64,000 bases of DNA. Origin: Pyxidicoccus trucidator. GTDB taxonomy: Bacteria; Myxococcota; Myxococcia; Myxococcales; Myxococcaceae. The notes beneath the pieces are model-generated. The model was not told the origin of the DNA. It did not search any database and was given only the letters and a program-made list of their open reading frames with translations. Position numbers and translations under genes: made by a program. Below, piece after piece: positions 26,257 through 34,495 of this stretch. The number at the start of each line of letters is the position of its first letter. The first letter of the stretch is position 1. The stretch covers positions 214,222 through 278,221 of the forward strand of contig NZ_JAAIXZ010000001.1 in the NCBI RefSeq assembly GCF_010894435.1, written 5' to 3'.

Positions 26257-27837
26257 GTGACTGTCGCCATCCCGCCCGTCCAGCCCTCCAGCGGATCCGC
26301 TCCCACCCCGGAGGCGCTGCGCCAGAGCGAAGAGCGCTTCCGGCTCATGGTGAGCAGCGTGAAGGACTACGCCATCTTCATGCTGGATACCCAGGGGCAC
26401 GTCGAGACCTGGAACGCGGGCGCCGAGGCCATCAAGGGCTACACCGGCGCGGAGGTCATCGGGAAGCACATCTCCGTCTTCTACACGCCGGAGGACGTAG
26501 CCGCGGGGAAGCCGCAGCGCCTCCTTCACGTCGCCCTCCAGCAGGGACGCATCGAGGATGTGGGCTGGCGGGTGAAGAAAGATGGGACGCGCTTCTGGGC
26601 GGACGTGGTGATTACCGCGGTCGTCGATGCAGCGGGCGTGTTGCAGGGGTACACGAAGGTCACCCGCGATTTGACGGAGCAGCGGATAGCGGAGGACGCG
26701 CTTCGTCAGAGCGAGGAGCGCTTCCGGCTCCTCGTCGAGAGCGTGAAGGACTACGCCATCTTCATGCTCGACCCCCAGGGGCACGTCGCCACGTGGAATG
26801 CGGGAGCCGCGCGCATCAAGGGCTACTCACCTCGGGAAATCATTGGCAAGCACTTCTCGTGCTTCTACCTTCCCGAGGAGGCCACGAGCGGCAAGTGCGA
26901 CATGGAGCTCCGCGTCGCCCTCGCCGAGGGCAAGTTCGAGGAAGAGGGCTGGCGCCTTCGCAAGGACGGCACCCGGTTCTGGGCCAATGTCGTCATCGAA
27001 CCCGTGAAGGACCGCGATGGGAGGCTCGTCGGCTTCGCGAAGGTCACCCGGGATTTGACGGAGCGGCGCGAGGCGGAGGCGGAGCGGCTCCGATTCGCCC
27101 AGGCCGACGAGGCCATCCGCCTGCGAGACGAGTTCCTCTCCATCGCCGCCCACGAGCTGAAGACGCCGCTGAGTGCCATCCAGCTCCAGCTCCAGAGCCT
27201 CCTCCTGTCGGCGCAGGGCCTGGACGCGAAGGTCCGCAACAAGGCCGAGCGTGCGTACAAAGGCGGGGTGCGGCTGCTGGACCTGGTGGAAGCGTTGCTG
27301 GACGTGTCCCGCATCGCCACGGGCAGGTTCAGCCTGTCCCGGAGTGGATTCGACCTGACCCGAAGCGTGGAAGAAGTCGCGGAGAGCTTCCGTGAGCAGG
27401 CCGCCAGGGCCGGCTGCGAGCTCATCCTCCACCTGGACGCGTCCGTCCCTGGCGAGTGGGACCGGCTGCGACTGGAGCAGGTGGTCACCAACCTGCTGGC
27501 CAACGCCTTCAAGTATGCCGCCGGGACTCCGGTGGAGCTCGCGGTGAGGGCGGAGGGAGCCAACGCCGTCATCACCGTCTCCGACCAGGGCCCGGGCATC
27601 CCGGAGTCCGAGTGGGCGCGCATCTTCGGCCGCTTCGAGCGTGCGGCCTCCATGCGCCACTTCGGAGGGATGGGCCTGGGGTTGTACGTCGTCCGGGAAA
27701 TCGTGGAGGGCCACGGGGGCACCGTCTCCATCGAGGCCGTGAGGCCTCAAGGTACCCGCTTCGTCGTCACCCTCCCCCGCATCCCCATGCCGAAGACGGA
27801 GCCGGCCCCGTCCGCCGGAGCGGAGGTCGCCTCGTAA
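26257..27837 (+). CDS. PAS-PAS sensor histidine kinase (soluble)
   Basis: A 526-residue kinase without transmembrane helices. Two PAS domains (about 20-145 and 150-275) are near-duplicates: SEERFRLMVSSVKDYAIFML versus SEERFRLLVESVKDYAIFML, each ending in KVTRDLTE. The HisKA domain (His about 306 in IAAHELKTPLSA) and HATPase (NLLANAFKYA, DQGPGIP, GMGLGLYVV) follow. The start is a GTG at 26257. There is no adjacent response regulator (orphan kinase). PAS cores of this type often bind flavin or heme, but the ligand cannot be told here. Confidence 0.93.
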   Translation: MTVAIPPVQPSSGSAPTPEALRQSEERFRLMVSSVKDYAIFMLDTQGHVETWNAGAEAIKGYTGAEVIGKHISVFYTPEDVAAGKPQRLLHVALQQGRIEDVGWRVKKDGTRFWADVVITAVVDAAGVLQGYTKVTRDLTEQRIAEDALRQSEERFRLLVESVKDYAIFMLDPQGHVATWNAGAARIKGYSPREIIGKHFSCFYLPEEATSGKCDMELRVALAEGKFEEEGWRLRKDGTRFWANVVIEPVKDRDGRLVGFAKVTRDLTERREAEAERLRFAQADEAIRLRDEFLSIAAHELKTPLSAIQLQLQSLLLSAQGLDAKVRNKAERAYKGGVRLLDLVEALLDVSRIATGRFSLSRSGFDLTRSVEEVAESFREQAARAGCELILHLDASVPGEWDRLRLEQVVTNLLANAFKYAAGTPVELAVRAEGANAVITVSDQGPGIPESEWARIFGRFERAASMRHFGGMGLGLYVVREIVEGHGGTVSIEAVRPQGTRFVVTLPRIPMPKTEPAPSAGAEVAS

Positions 27838-27950
27838 GGAGACCGTCGGGAGCGTCCCCGACCGCGCGCCTTCCCGCCCTTTGCGAAGCCCCCGTCCGCC
27901 CCGGTAGAAGGCAGGCGCGGGAGCTCGCCCGCGAAGGAGGCCACCCGTCG

Positions 27951-28301
27951 ATGAGTCTCGCGAAGAAGCTGAACCTCAAGGAGGGCATGAAGGTCCGCGT
28001 GGTGGGCAAGCCCGCGGGCGTCGACCTGGACGACGTCACGACCACGACCTCCGCCAAGGCGGACGGCATCCTCCTCTTCGTCAAGTCGCTCGCCGAGGTG
28101 GACGCGAAGTGCGCGCCCCTGGTCGAGGCCGCGAAGGCGGACCGCCTCGCCTGGGCGGTGTACCCCAAGGCCGGACAGCTGGACACGGACCTCAACCGCG
28201 ACATCCTCGCGCGGCACCTGCTGAGGCAGGACATCGACGGCGTTCGCCAGATTTCAATCGACTCCGTCTGGAGTGCCATCCGCTTCCGGCCGGGGAAGTA
28301 A
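27951..28301 (+). CDS. DUF3052-like protein
   Basis: A 116-residue cytoplasmic protein. The pattern matches the DUF3052 family as I recall it: ILLFVKSLAEVDA, then LAWAVYPKAGQLDTDLNRD and a terminal IDSVWSAIRFRP. Function unknown. GGAGG lies 11 bases before the ATG. The next gene, an ECF sigma factor, follows after 60 bases on the same strand, so co-transcription is possible. Confidence 0.8.
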   Translation: MSLAKKLNLKEGMKVRVVGKPAGVDLDDVTTTTSAKADGILLFVKSLAEVDAKCAPLVEAAKADRLAWAVYPKAGQLDTDLNRDILARHLLRQDIDGVRQISIDSVWSAIRFRPGK

Positions 28302-28361
28302 GCGCGAGGCCCCCCGAGCCTGGCCTTGCACTGACCGCCGGGCCTGCGTAAGTCGGACGCC

Positions 28362-29627
28362 GTGACGGCTACCGAGACGCACCGTGCCATCCAGGCGGTC
28401 TGGAGAATCGAGTCGGCCCGGCTCATCGCCGGCCTCGCGCGCTTCGTGCGCGACGTCGGCCGTGCCGAGGAGCTGGCGCAGGACGCCCTCGTCGCCGCGC
28501 TGGAGAAGTGGCCGCAGGCGGGCGTCCCGGAGAACCCGGGCGCCTGGCTGATGGCCACCGCGAAGCACCGCGCCATCGACGAGATGCGCCGGAACCAGCT
28601 GCTCCAGCGCAAGCACGAGGAGCTCGGTCAGGACATGGAGGCCCAGCAGGCTCAGTCCACGCCGGACCTGGACGCCGCGCTGGACGACGACGTCGGCGAT
28701 GACCTGCTGCGCCTCGTCTTCACCGCCTGCCACCCGGTCCTCTCCTCTGAGGCGCGCGTGGCGCTCACGCTGCGGCTGCTCGGCGGACTGACGACCGAGG
28801 AGATTGCCCGCGCCTTCCTCGTCCCGGAGCCGACCATCGCCCAGCGCATCGTCCGGGCGAAGCGGACTCTCGCCGAGGCGCACGTCCCCTTCGAGGTCCC
28901 TCGGGGGCCCGAGCTCGCCGAGCGGCTGTCGTCGGTGCTCGGCGTCATCTACCTCGTCTTCAACGAGGGCTACTCGGCCACCGCCGGTGACGACTGGATG
29001 CGGCCGGAGCTCTGCCAGGACGCGCTCCGCCTCGGCCGCATCCTGACCGGGCTGATGCCCGACGAGCCGGAGGTCCATGGCCTCGTCGCGCTGATGGAAA
29101 TCCAGGCCTCGCGCATGCGGGCGCGGGTCAGCCCGGCGGGCGAGCCCGTCCTGCTCCTCGACCAGAACCGCGGCCTGTGGGACCAGCTCCTCATCCGCCG
29201 CGGGCTCGCGGCGCTGGAGCGTGGCGAGCAGCTGGCCAGCCCTCGGGGCCCATACCTGTCACAGGCCGCGATTGCCGCGTGCCACGCCCGGGCGCGGACG
29301 GCGGGGGACACCGACTGGGCGCGCATCGCCGCGCTCTACGGCGAGCTGGCCCAGCTCATGCCCTCCCCCGTCGTCGAGCTGAATCGCGCCGTGGCGGTGT
29401 CGATGGCCTCTGGCCCGGCGGCGGGCCTGGAGCTCGTCGACGAACTGACCTCCGAGCCGTCGCTCAAGCACTACCACCTGCTGCCGAGCGTGCGCGGTGA
29501 CCTGCTCTTCAAGCTCGGCCGCCTCGACGAGGCCCGGAAGGAGTTCGAAAGCGCGGCCTCGCTCACCCGCAACGCCCGCGAGCGCAAGCTGCTGCTGGAG
29601 CGCGCGGCGAGCTGCGCCTCGCGCTAG
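28362..29627 (+). CDS. ECF sigma factor with large C-terminal extension (ECF42-like)
   Basis: A 421-residue sigma factor. Region sigma-2 (about 8-90; FVRDVGRAEELAQDALVAAL, MATAKHRAIDEMRR) and sigma-4 (about 115-170; LGGLTTEEIARAFLVPEPTI) are clear. A C-terminal extension of about 230 residues follows (FNEGYSATAG, LLDQNRGLWDQ, VELNRAVAVSMA), with TPR-like character. This combination is typical of ECF42, in which the extension is required for activity and no anti-sigma factor is used. ECF42 genes usually neighbour DGPF (YCII) proteins; none is seen here. The start is a GTG. It overlaps the convergent GFA gene by 4 bases. Confidence 0.93.
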   Translation: MTATETHRAIQAVWRIESARLIAGLARFVRDVGRAEELAQDALVAALEKWPQAGVPENPGAWLMATAKHRAIDEMRRNQLLQRKHEELGQDMEAQQAQSTPDLDAALDDDVGDDLLRLVFTACHPVLSSEARVALTLRLLGGLTTEEIARAFLVPEPTIAQRIVRAKRTLAEAHVPFEVPRGPELAERLSSVLGVIYLVFNEGYSATAGDDWMRPELCQDALRLGRILTGLMPDEPEVHGLVALMEIQASRMRARVSPAGEPVLLLDQNRGLWDQLLIRRGLAALERGEQLASPRGPYLSQAAIAACHARARTAGDTDWARIAALYGELAQLMPSPVVELNRAVAVSMASGPAAGLELVDELTSEPSLKHYHLLPSVRGDLLFKLGRLDEARKEFESAASLTRNARERKLLLERAASCASR

Positions 29628-30073
29628 GCCCGCGCCTGCGCCCGGACGGGCCACGGCTCCGCGCGCATGCCCGCTTCCCAGTTGTTGTTGCGGCCATCCC
29701 AGTACCGGATGGTCAGCTCCGTGAGGTCCACGTCATCCAGGCAGTTGACGTAGACGGAGCGGTAGTCGCCCCCGATTTCCTCGACGTAGCCCCCCGCGAA
29801 GCAGTGCGTTCCGCAGTTCTTGCAGAAGGAGCGGGAGTTCTTGCTGTCGCTCTGCTTCCGGAACTCGCCGAGGCTCTGCGCGCCCGCCACCACCCGGAGG
29901 GCGCTCGGCTTCACGATGGAGCTGGTGGCGCCCACCTTGACGCAGAAGGTGCAGTTGCAGCGACTCACGGGCTCGGTGAGGTCCAGCTCGGCCTCGAAGC
30001 GCACGGTGCCGCACAGGCACCTACCGGCGTAGGTCTTCACGTTGCTCTGGCTCGGGTTCTGGGTCTGGGACAT
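29624..30073 (-). CDS. GFA-family (glutathione-dependent formaldehyde-activating-like) zinc protein
   Basis: A 149-residue protein with the Cys pattern of the GFA/CENP-V fold: RCLCGTVRF, then CNCTFCVK and later SFCKNCGTHCFAGG, which bind two zinc ions in known members. Most family members have no demonstrated formaldehyde activity, so the label is structural. Upstream, at 30128-30143, lies a palindrome also found in front of the WYL regulator at 41011, suggesting regulation by that protein. Confidence 0.9.
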   Translation of the reverse strand: MSQTQNPSQSNVKTYAGRCLCGTVRFEAELDLTEPVSRCNCTFCVKVGATSSIVKPSALRVVAGAQSLGEFRKQSDSKNSRSFCKNCGTHCFAGGYVEEIGGDYRSVYVNCLDDVDLTELTIRYWDGRNNNWEAGMRAEPWPVRAQARA

Positions 30074-30127
30074 GGCGGTTGCTCCTGGGTTGCTCGAAGT
30101 GACTGAGCGAACAGTAGGACCCGGGCA

Positions 30128-30143
30128 TGACAGCCTTATGTCA
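30128..30143. promoter_or_regulatory. Inverted repeat TGACA-N6-TGTCA upstream of the GFA gene
   Basis: TGACAGCCTTATGTCA followed by GGTTT. The same arrangement, including the G after TGACA, the TA before TGTCA and the GGTTT flank, occurs at 40984-40999 in front of the WYL regulator gene. It lies 55 bases upstream of the GFA start. Confidence 0.6.
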
Positions 30144-30166
30144 GGTTTGTCCCGACGGGGGCGCGC

Positions 30167-30571
30167 TCAGGGCGTTTCGGGGAGGGTGTAGTCGAGCTCG
30201 TACGAGTGCCGGCCCTCGGTGATGAGGATGCTCATGGCGCCGGCGAGCCCCGTGAGCTGGCCGGTGCCCGAGTCCGGCACCACGGTGACTGAGAGGCGCG
30301 GCGCGCCCCGCGTCATGGTGCCGGAGTGCTGCAGAGCGAAGGTGCCGGTGCGGCCGTGCAGCGTCCCGCTGACGCGCTCCATCGCCACGTAGCCCGCCGA
30401 GCCGTCGGTGGGCGTCCTCACGGCGAGCATCTGCCCCTTGCTGGTGGCCTCCAGGTCGCCGTGGAACCGCTTGTCGAGGGCCATCCGGCCGACGTCCGAG
30501 CCTCCGGCCTCCGCGTCCGGGGCCATGGGGGTCAGCTTGACGTCGAAGGCTCCACTCGCTCGCTTCGTCAT
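30167..30571 (-). CDS. DUF3224 family protein
   Basis: A 134-residue protein of the DUF3224 type: ASGAFDVKLTP at the start, KRFHGDLEATSKGQML, then YVAMERVSGTLHGRTGTFAL and a C-terminal GxMSILITEGRHSYELDY-like stretch. These small beta-barrel proteins are of unknown function and frequent near stress or regulator genes. AGGAG precedes the ATG at 30571. Confidence 0.85.
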   Translation of the reverse strand: MTKRASGAFDVKLTPMAPDAEAGGSDVGRMALDKRFHGDLEATSKGQMLAVRTPTDGSAGYVAMERVSGTLHGRTGTFALQHSGTMTRGAPRLSVTVVPDSGTGQLTGLAGAMSILITEGRHSYELDYTLPETP

Positions 30572-30653
30572 GGTCGTCTCACTCCTGGATGCAGGGCCTG
30601 CAGGGTAGCCCGTCGCCCCCTGCGTACACGTGGTGTTCAAGCGAGGCCGGGCC

Positions 30654-31055
30654 TCAGCGCTTGCGTTCGAGGAGAAGTTGCCGCGCACGCTGCACCTGCT
30701 CCAGCGCCGACTCCGGCAGGGCCACGGCCTGGGCACAGCGGTCATGGAGCGCGGGGTTCTTCGTGGTCTCGAACACCATCCAGGTGACGAGGTCGCCCTT
30801 GAGCACGGGGTGGAGCAGGCGTTGCCCGAGGATGTACTGGCGTGACTCCGTTTGGACCACGGAGCCGGTCGCCCATTGCTTGTCGACCTGGACGGCGGCG
30901 AGGTCCGCCTCCTTCACCACCTCGCCCACCGCGAGGTCCCGCGTGGCGACCGTCACGGAGACCTGCTCGGGAGCGGCGCCGGGCTTCTTCCCTGGCTGCG
31001 CGCCCAGCAGGAGGGGCAGGAGCGCCGCGAGCAGCAACGACTGGAGCCTCCGCAT
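30654..31055 (-). CDS. SAF-domain secreted protein (CpaB-like), third gene of a triplet
   Basis: A 133-residue protein with a signal peptide (MRRLQSLLLAALLPLLLGAQ). One SAF domain covers about residues 35-95 (VATRDLAVGEVVKEADLAAV, then LGQRLLHPVLKGDLVTWMVF). SAF domains occur in CpaB/RcpC pilus-assembly proteins, FlgA and antifreeze-like proteins, and often bind peptidoglycan or carbohydrate. AGGAGG precedes the start, one base after the stop of the upstream gene. No Tad/Flp pilus genes are nearby, so the role is unknown. Confidence 0.7.
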   Translation of the reverse strand: MRRLQSLLLAALLPLLLGAQPGKKPGAAPEQVSVTVATRDLAVGEVVKEADLAAVQVDKQWATGSVVQTESRQYILGQRLLHPVLKGDLVTWMVFETTKNPALHDRCAQAVALPESALEQVQRARQLLLERKR

Positions 31056-31056
31056 G

Positions 31057-31869
31057 TCAGCGACCCTCCTGGGAAACACCGAAGAAGGCCCGGGCCCTCT
31101 CTCTGGCCACGCCGGCCACCTGCTGGTCGGCCGCGGAGGAGGCCTGACGAACACAGGCCCCCATGGAGCGTGGCCGCTCGGGGTCGTCGAGGAACTGCCA
31201 GCGCAGCGTGTCGCCCGCCTCCAGGGGAACCAGCGCCAGCGCATCCGCCACATCCTTCAGCGCGTCCTCGGGCACCACGCTCCGCGTCACCAGGGCCCGC
31301 GGCATCCGACGGACGGCCAGCGCCTCCCTGGGAATCCGGCCGCCCTCCACCACGGCCTGCGTCAGCACCAGCACCGGAGCCGTGCCGTCCGGACCGAACT
31401 TGAAGGGGGGTAGCGGGCGCGGCGCTCCGGGGGCCCCGGCGCCTGACGCCAAGAAGGCGCGGATGGCTTCTTCTACGGCGCGCCCGTGGGCCTCCTCGTA
31501 CACCGGGAGGACGTCCGCGACGCAGGCGTGCACCCGCCGGACGGAGTCCTGCCGGGCAAAGGCCGCCCAGGGGAGGACTTCTCCCTTGGTCAACGGCAGC
31601 GTCACCGGACGCCCCACCACCAAGCGCCGGTCGGAGGGCGGGACGAACGACGCCAGCACGAACTGCTCCGGATAGGAGGCCTCGGTGAGGTCCCCTTCCG
31701 CGAGCTTCTGTCCCTCGGCGATGTCGCGCGTGAGGAGGAGCGTGGGCTTCGGCGCCCAGCCCTGGCGGGCGGACTGCATCCGCGCCTCGATGACGCGCGA
31801 CAGGTAGAGCCCCAAACCCGCGAAGCTCAGGAGGAGCCCGATGACACTGCCCAGGAGGAAGCGCTTCAT
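31057..31869 (-). CDS. Membrane-anchored protein with two SAF domains (CpaB-like), second gene of a triplet
   Basis: A 270-residue protein with one N-terminal transmembrane helix (about 4-24) and two SAF-like domains. The first is about 45-105 (LLLTRDIAEGQKLAEGDLTE, VVGRPVTLPLTKGEVLPWAAF); the second about 165-230 (VVEGGRIPREALAVRRMP, LVPLEAGDTLRWQFL). Its start overlaps the stop of the upstream gene (ATGA) and its stop is one base from the next start, so the three genes are translationally coupled. The fold suggests an envelope structural or export role. Confidence 0.7.
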   Translation of the reverse strand: MKRFLLGSVIGLLLSFAGLGLYLSRVIEARMQSARQGWAPKPTLLLTRDIAEGQKLAEGDLTEASYPEQFVLASFVPPSDRRLVVGRPVTLPLTKGEVLPWAAFARQDSVRRVHACVADVLPVYEEAHGRAVEEAIRAFLASGAGAPGAPRPLPPFKFGPDGTAPVLVLTQAVVEGGRIPREALAVRRMPRALVTRSVVPEDALKDVADALALVPLEAGDTLRWQFLDDPERPRSMGACVRQASSAADQQVAGVARERARAFFGVSQEGR

Positions 31870-32369
31870 CGCGGGCCCTTCTTGAGCAGCCGGGCGCGGA
31901 TCTCTTCCGCGGTCCGCTCCCTCCTGGAGACGTCCGGCCGCGAGGCCTGCGCGCGCTTGCATTCGTCCGTGAGTACCTGGGGCGCGCTGGCATTGAACGA
32001 GGAGGACCCGACCTCGAAGTAGCCCCAGCGCAGTGGCTCGCCGGCCGCGAAGGGCGCCGTGAGGGTCTGGTCGACGAGGAAATGCGCGCTGTCGGGCTTC
32101 ACCACGGACTCGGTGACGAGCTGGGCCGGAATGAGGCGCTGCGCCATCGTCTCGTGCGTCACCAGGTCACCGGCGGCCAGCGCCTTGCTGGCGACCACCA
32201 CCGGGACGAGCTCCCAGCCCTGGCGCGCTTCCGTCTCCGCATCCTTGACGAGGAGGTACATGACGAAGCCGCCCACGAGCCCCGAGAGCGGCAGGCCGGC
32301 GGCCACACCGAAGAGGATGCCTCCCAGGAGCGGCAGGGCCTCCCGGGAGGTGGATGCGGGAGCCGTCAT
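31866..32369 (-). CDS. Membrane-anchored SAF-domain protein (CpaB-like), first gene of a triplet
   Basis: A 167-residue protein with an N-terminal hydrophobic helix (about 12-42, LLGGILFGVAAGLPLSGLVG) and one SAF domain (about 52-118; VVVASKALAAGDLVTHETMA, VDQTLTAPFAAGEPLRWGYF). It shares the spacing and the (L/R)RWxx(L/F) end of the domain with the next two genes, so the trio arose by duplication. It is the first gene of the operon. Function unknown; CpaB-like by domain only. Confidence 0.7.
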   Translation of the reverse strand: MTAPASTSREALPLLGGILFGVAAGLPLSGLVGGFVMYLLVKDAETEARQGWELVPVVVASKALAAGDLVTHETMAQRLIPAQLVTESVVKPDSAHFLVDQTLTAPFAAGEPLRWGYFEVGSSSFNASAPQVLTDECKRAQASRPDVSRRERTAEEIRARLLKKGPR

Positions 32370-32527
32370 GGCCGCCCCCGCGACGGGCCTTCCCAGATGA
32401 AACGCATGCGTCCACGGTAGCCCAGTGCGAAGGCCGGACTCCATGCGGTGGGTGCGGCGCGGACGTGGGGCAGCCCCGCCGTGGAGCCGCCTCCACTCCG
32501 GGTGTCACCGACCCGGGCCGCCGCGGC

Positions 32528-33310
32528 TCAGGGGTGGTGCCGACACTGACCGAGGAAGCGGACCAGCTCCGTGTGGAACCACTGCGCCGCGTCCAGCATC
32601 AGCCAATGGCTGGCGTGCGGCGCCACGGAGCGGGACAGCGTGTCCCGCTGGCCCGCCAGCGTGTCCGGCCCCGCGGTCGCCACCAGCGCGTGCGTGGGCC
32701 CCTTGAACTGCTCGAAGGCCGCGTCCGGGTCGTGGCTGAAGAGCGACTCCAGGTTGCCGGCGATGGCTTCCCGGCGCGAGGTGCGCATCGTCTTCATCAC
32801 CAGCACGCGCGTCGCCTCCTTGGCGGCGAGGAGCTGGGGCGCGAGCCAGTGCTCGTGGAAGGTGCCGTACTTCGCGGCGCTGAAGTTGTCGAGCCAGGCC
32901 TCGGCCTCGGCCTTCGGCATGCGGCGCAGGTCTCCCGGGGCCTCGACATAGAGGAGCCCGGCCAGCCGCTCGGGGTAGTACGCGGCGAATGCACCGGCCA
33001 CCGCGGCCCCGAAGCCATGGCCCACCAGGACGAACTTCTCCGGGGCCTGCGCGTCGGCGATGGCGGCGACGTCCTCCACCGCGGCCTCCACGCCAAAGGG
33101 GCCGTTGGAGCCGCTACTCTCGCCCAGCCCTCGCAGGTCGAACGAGACGCTGCGCGTCGCGAGGCCGTGCTGCGTGTCGGCCCAGTGCGTCCGGTCGGCG
33201 GCCACGTCGTGCACGAAGATGACGGGGACGCCGCCATCGCCTTCCACTGTCGCCATCAGCCGGCCCGCGGGTCCGGTGACAGACACCATCCTGGCTTCCT
33301 TGTGCTTCAT
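32528..33310 (-). CDS. Alpha/beta-hydrolase fold protein lacking the nucleophile Ser
   Basis: A 260-residue alpha/beta-hydrolase. The fold is clear: VIFVHDVAADRTHW (oxyanion region, with HD instead of HG), DLRGLGESSG and the nucleophile-elbow region FVLVGHGFGAAVAG. At the elbow the expected GHSxG is GHGFG: Gly occupies the nucleophile position (codon read as GGC on the minus strand). A late His (HASHWLML) is present. It is therefore probably not a standard esterase and may be a cofactor-less oxygenase-like or binding protein, or dead. ATG 33310 is used; Met at 33289, with AAGGAAG before it, is equally likely. Confidence 0.88.
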   Translation of the reverse strand: MKHKEARMVSVTGPAGRLMATVEGDGGVPVIFVHDVAADRTHWADTQHGLATRSVSFDLRGLGESSGSNGPFGVEAAVEDVAAIADAQAPEKFVLVGHGFGAAVAGAFAAYYPERLAGLLYVEAPGDLRRMPKAEAEAWLDNFSAAKYGTFHEHWLAPQLLAAKEATRVLVMKTMRTSRREAIAGNLESLFSHDPDAAFEQFKGPTHALVATAGPDTLAGQRDTLSRSVAPHASHWLMLDAAQWFHTELVRFLGQCRHHP

Positions 33311-33574
33311 TTGGCTCGGCTCCCGGCCCCCGGTACGGGCACTGCCCGTCCGCCCACCGCGCTGTCCGTAGCGCCGGGGCCATCGGCCGAGTCTGCCCTA
33401 CTTCCCCTCGGGGCGCCCCACACCGGGGCCGCCGTACGTCCGCGACTTCACTCCTGCCCGGACGCCTCGACCGACATCCACGTGGGCAAGAACCGCCATG
33501 ACACGGCAAGACTTGCAGGCAGGGCTTGCACGCCCTCGCCCCCTGAGGCCTCTCGCTCCCTCGGGAGCATGCGC

Positions 33575-33588
33575 GGCACGGCCATTGC
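33575..33588 (+). promoter_or_regulatory. Candidate sigma-54 (-24/-12) promoter
   Basis: GGCACGGCCATTGC has GG and GC exactly 10 bases apart and matches TGGCACG-N4-TTGC except for the first base (C instead of T). Transcription would start near 33600, about 95 bases before the lipoprotein ATG. No enhancer site was identified. Confidence 0.4.
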
Positions 33589-33660
33589 TCAAGGCATGGG
33601 AGCACGCCGACGCAAGACCCACGCAGACCCACGGCGCGCGCTTGCAACCCCACTACAGGA

Positions 33661-33679
33661 GCAACGCTTTAGGCGTTGC
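33661..33679 (+). promoter_or_regulatory. Hairpin in the lipoprotein gene leader
   Basis: GCAACGC / GCGTTGC, a perfect 7-bp stem with a 5-base loop, ends just before the GGGAG ribosome binding site of the gene at 33695. It could act as an mRNA-stabilising stem or a translational control element. Confidence 0.35.
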
Positions 33680-33694
33680 CCGGGAGAAGTCCCC

Positions 33695-34408
33695 ATGAAG
33701 CGTTTCGTCCCTGGAGTCATGATGATGGTCCTCGGCGCCGGCTGCGGCATCGAGGGCAGCGACACCACGCCCGAGAAGGCCCAGACGCCCGCGGCGGTGC
33801 TGGAGAGCGTGCAGCGCGACAACGGCAACGTGGTCGAGTTCCTCCAGTTGGAGGACGGCGAGGTGGTGGTCATGGAGACCGGCCTCTACCCGAACCCGCC
33901 GTCGGCCATCGACGGCATCGGCCCCGCCGAGGCGTGGAGCAAGCTGACCGGCCGGAGCGACGTGCCCAACGCGCTCGGCGTCGCCCAGCAGCGGTACGAG
34001 CTGATGCGCGCGAACCCCTCCCTGCGCGACGCCGAGGGCGCGTCCGAGCGCGGTGAGTCGATTGTCCGGGACGGCCAGGCCGCCGGCACGACCGCCGCGG
34101 CCTACGGCCCGTGCGACATCACCTGGTTCCAGGACAACTTCTGCAACGCGGCCTACGACTGGAAGATGTGCCTGACCAACTGGTCGGGTGGCGCCTACGC
34201 CCAGCGCAGCGGCGTGGAGTACCACAAGACGGCCGTGTGCCCGACCTCCGGCAACGTGACGCTCAACATCAAGGACCAGGTCATCCGCAACGTCGGGGCG
34301 GGCGGCTACCTCTGGTACTACCGCAGCGGCAGCAACTTCGACTTCCGCGCGGACGTGGACAACGCGTCCGGTGACACGTTCCACTTCGCGGTCAACCTCA
34401 ACTACTGA
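33695..34408 (+). CDS. Secreted lipoprotein of unknown function
   Basis: A 237-residue protein with a lipoprotein signal (MKRFVPGVMMMVLGAGC, lipobox LGAGC, Cys17). The middle (about 25-130) is charged and helix-prone. The C-terminal domain (about 135-237) contains four Cys (CDITWFQDNFC, WKMCLTN, TAVCPTSG) and many aromatic residues, ending in DTFHFAVNLNY, which suggests a small disulfide-linked beta domain. No family was recognised. A GGGAGA site precedes the ATG, and a strong hairpin terminator follows. Confidence 0.8.
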   Translation: MKRFVPGVMMMVLGAGCGIEGSDTTPEKAQTPAAVLESVQRDNGNVVEFLQLEDGEVVVMETGLYPNPPSAIDGIGPAEAWSKLTGRSDVPNALGVAQQRYELMRANPSLRDAEGASERGESIVRDGQAAGTTAAAYGPCDITWFQDNFCNAAYDWKMCLTNWSGGAYAQRSGVEYHKTAVCPTSGNVTLNIKDQVIRNVGAGGYLWYYRSGSNFDFRADVDNASGDTFHFAVNLNY

Positions 34409-34420
34409 GGCGCTTCCTCC

Positions 34421-34459
34421 TGGCCTCGCGGCTCCGGGCTCGGCCCGGCCGCGAGGCCA
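34421..34459. terminator. Strong hairpin terminator between convergent genes
   Basis: A perfect 12-bp stem (TGGCCTCGCGGC / GCCGCGAGGCCA) with a 15-base loop lies in the 87-base gap between the lipoprotein and the YegI-like kinase. Only a weak T-rich tail (GTGGTGTTT) follows on the plus strand. It may serve both genes. Confidence 0.65.
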
Positions 34460-34495
34460 GTGGTGTTTCCGGAGTCGAAGTCCGCGGTGCCCCGC

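Larger units (their letters stand above)
33311..33694. other. 384-base non-coding region between divergent genes
   Basis: Between the hydrolase and the lipoprotein gene. It holds a candidate sigma-54 promoter (33575-33588) and a hairpin (33661-33679), both pointing to the lipoprotein gene. Several TTGCA words occur (33516, 33527, 33642 regions). No convincing ORF was seen. Confidence 0.6.
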
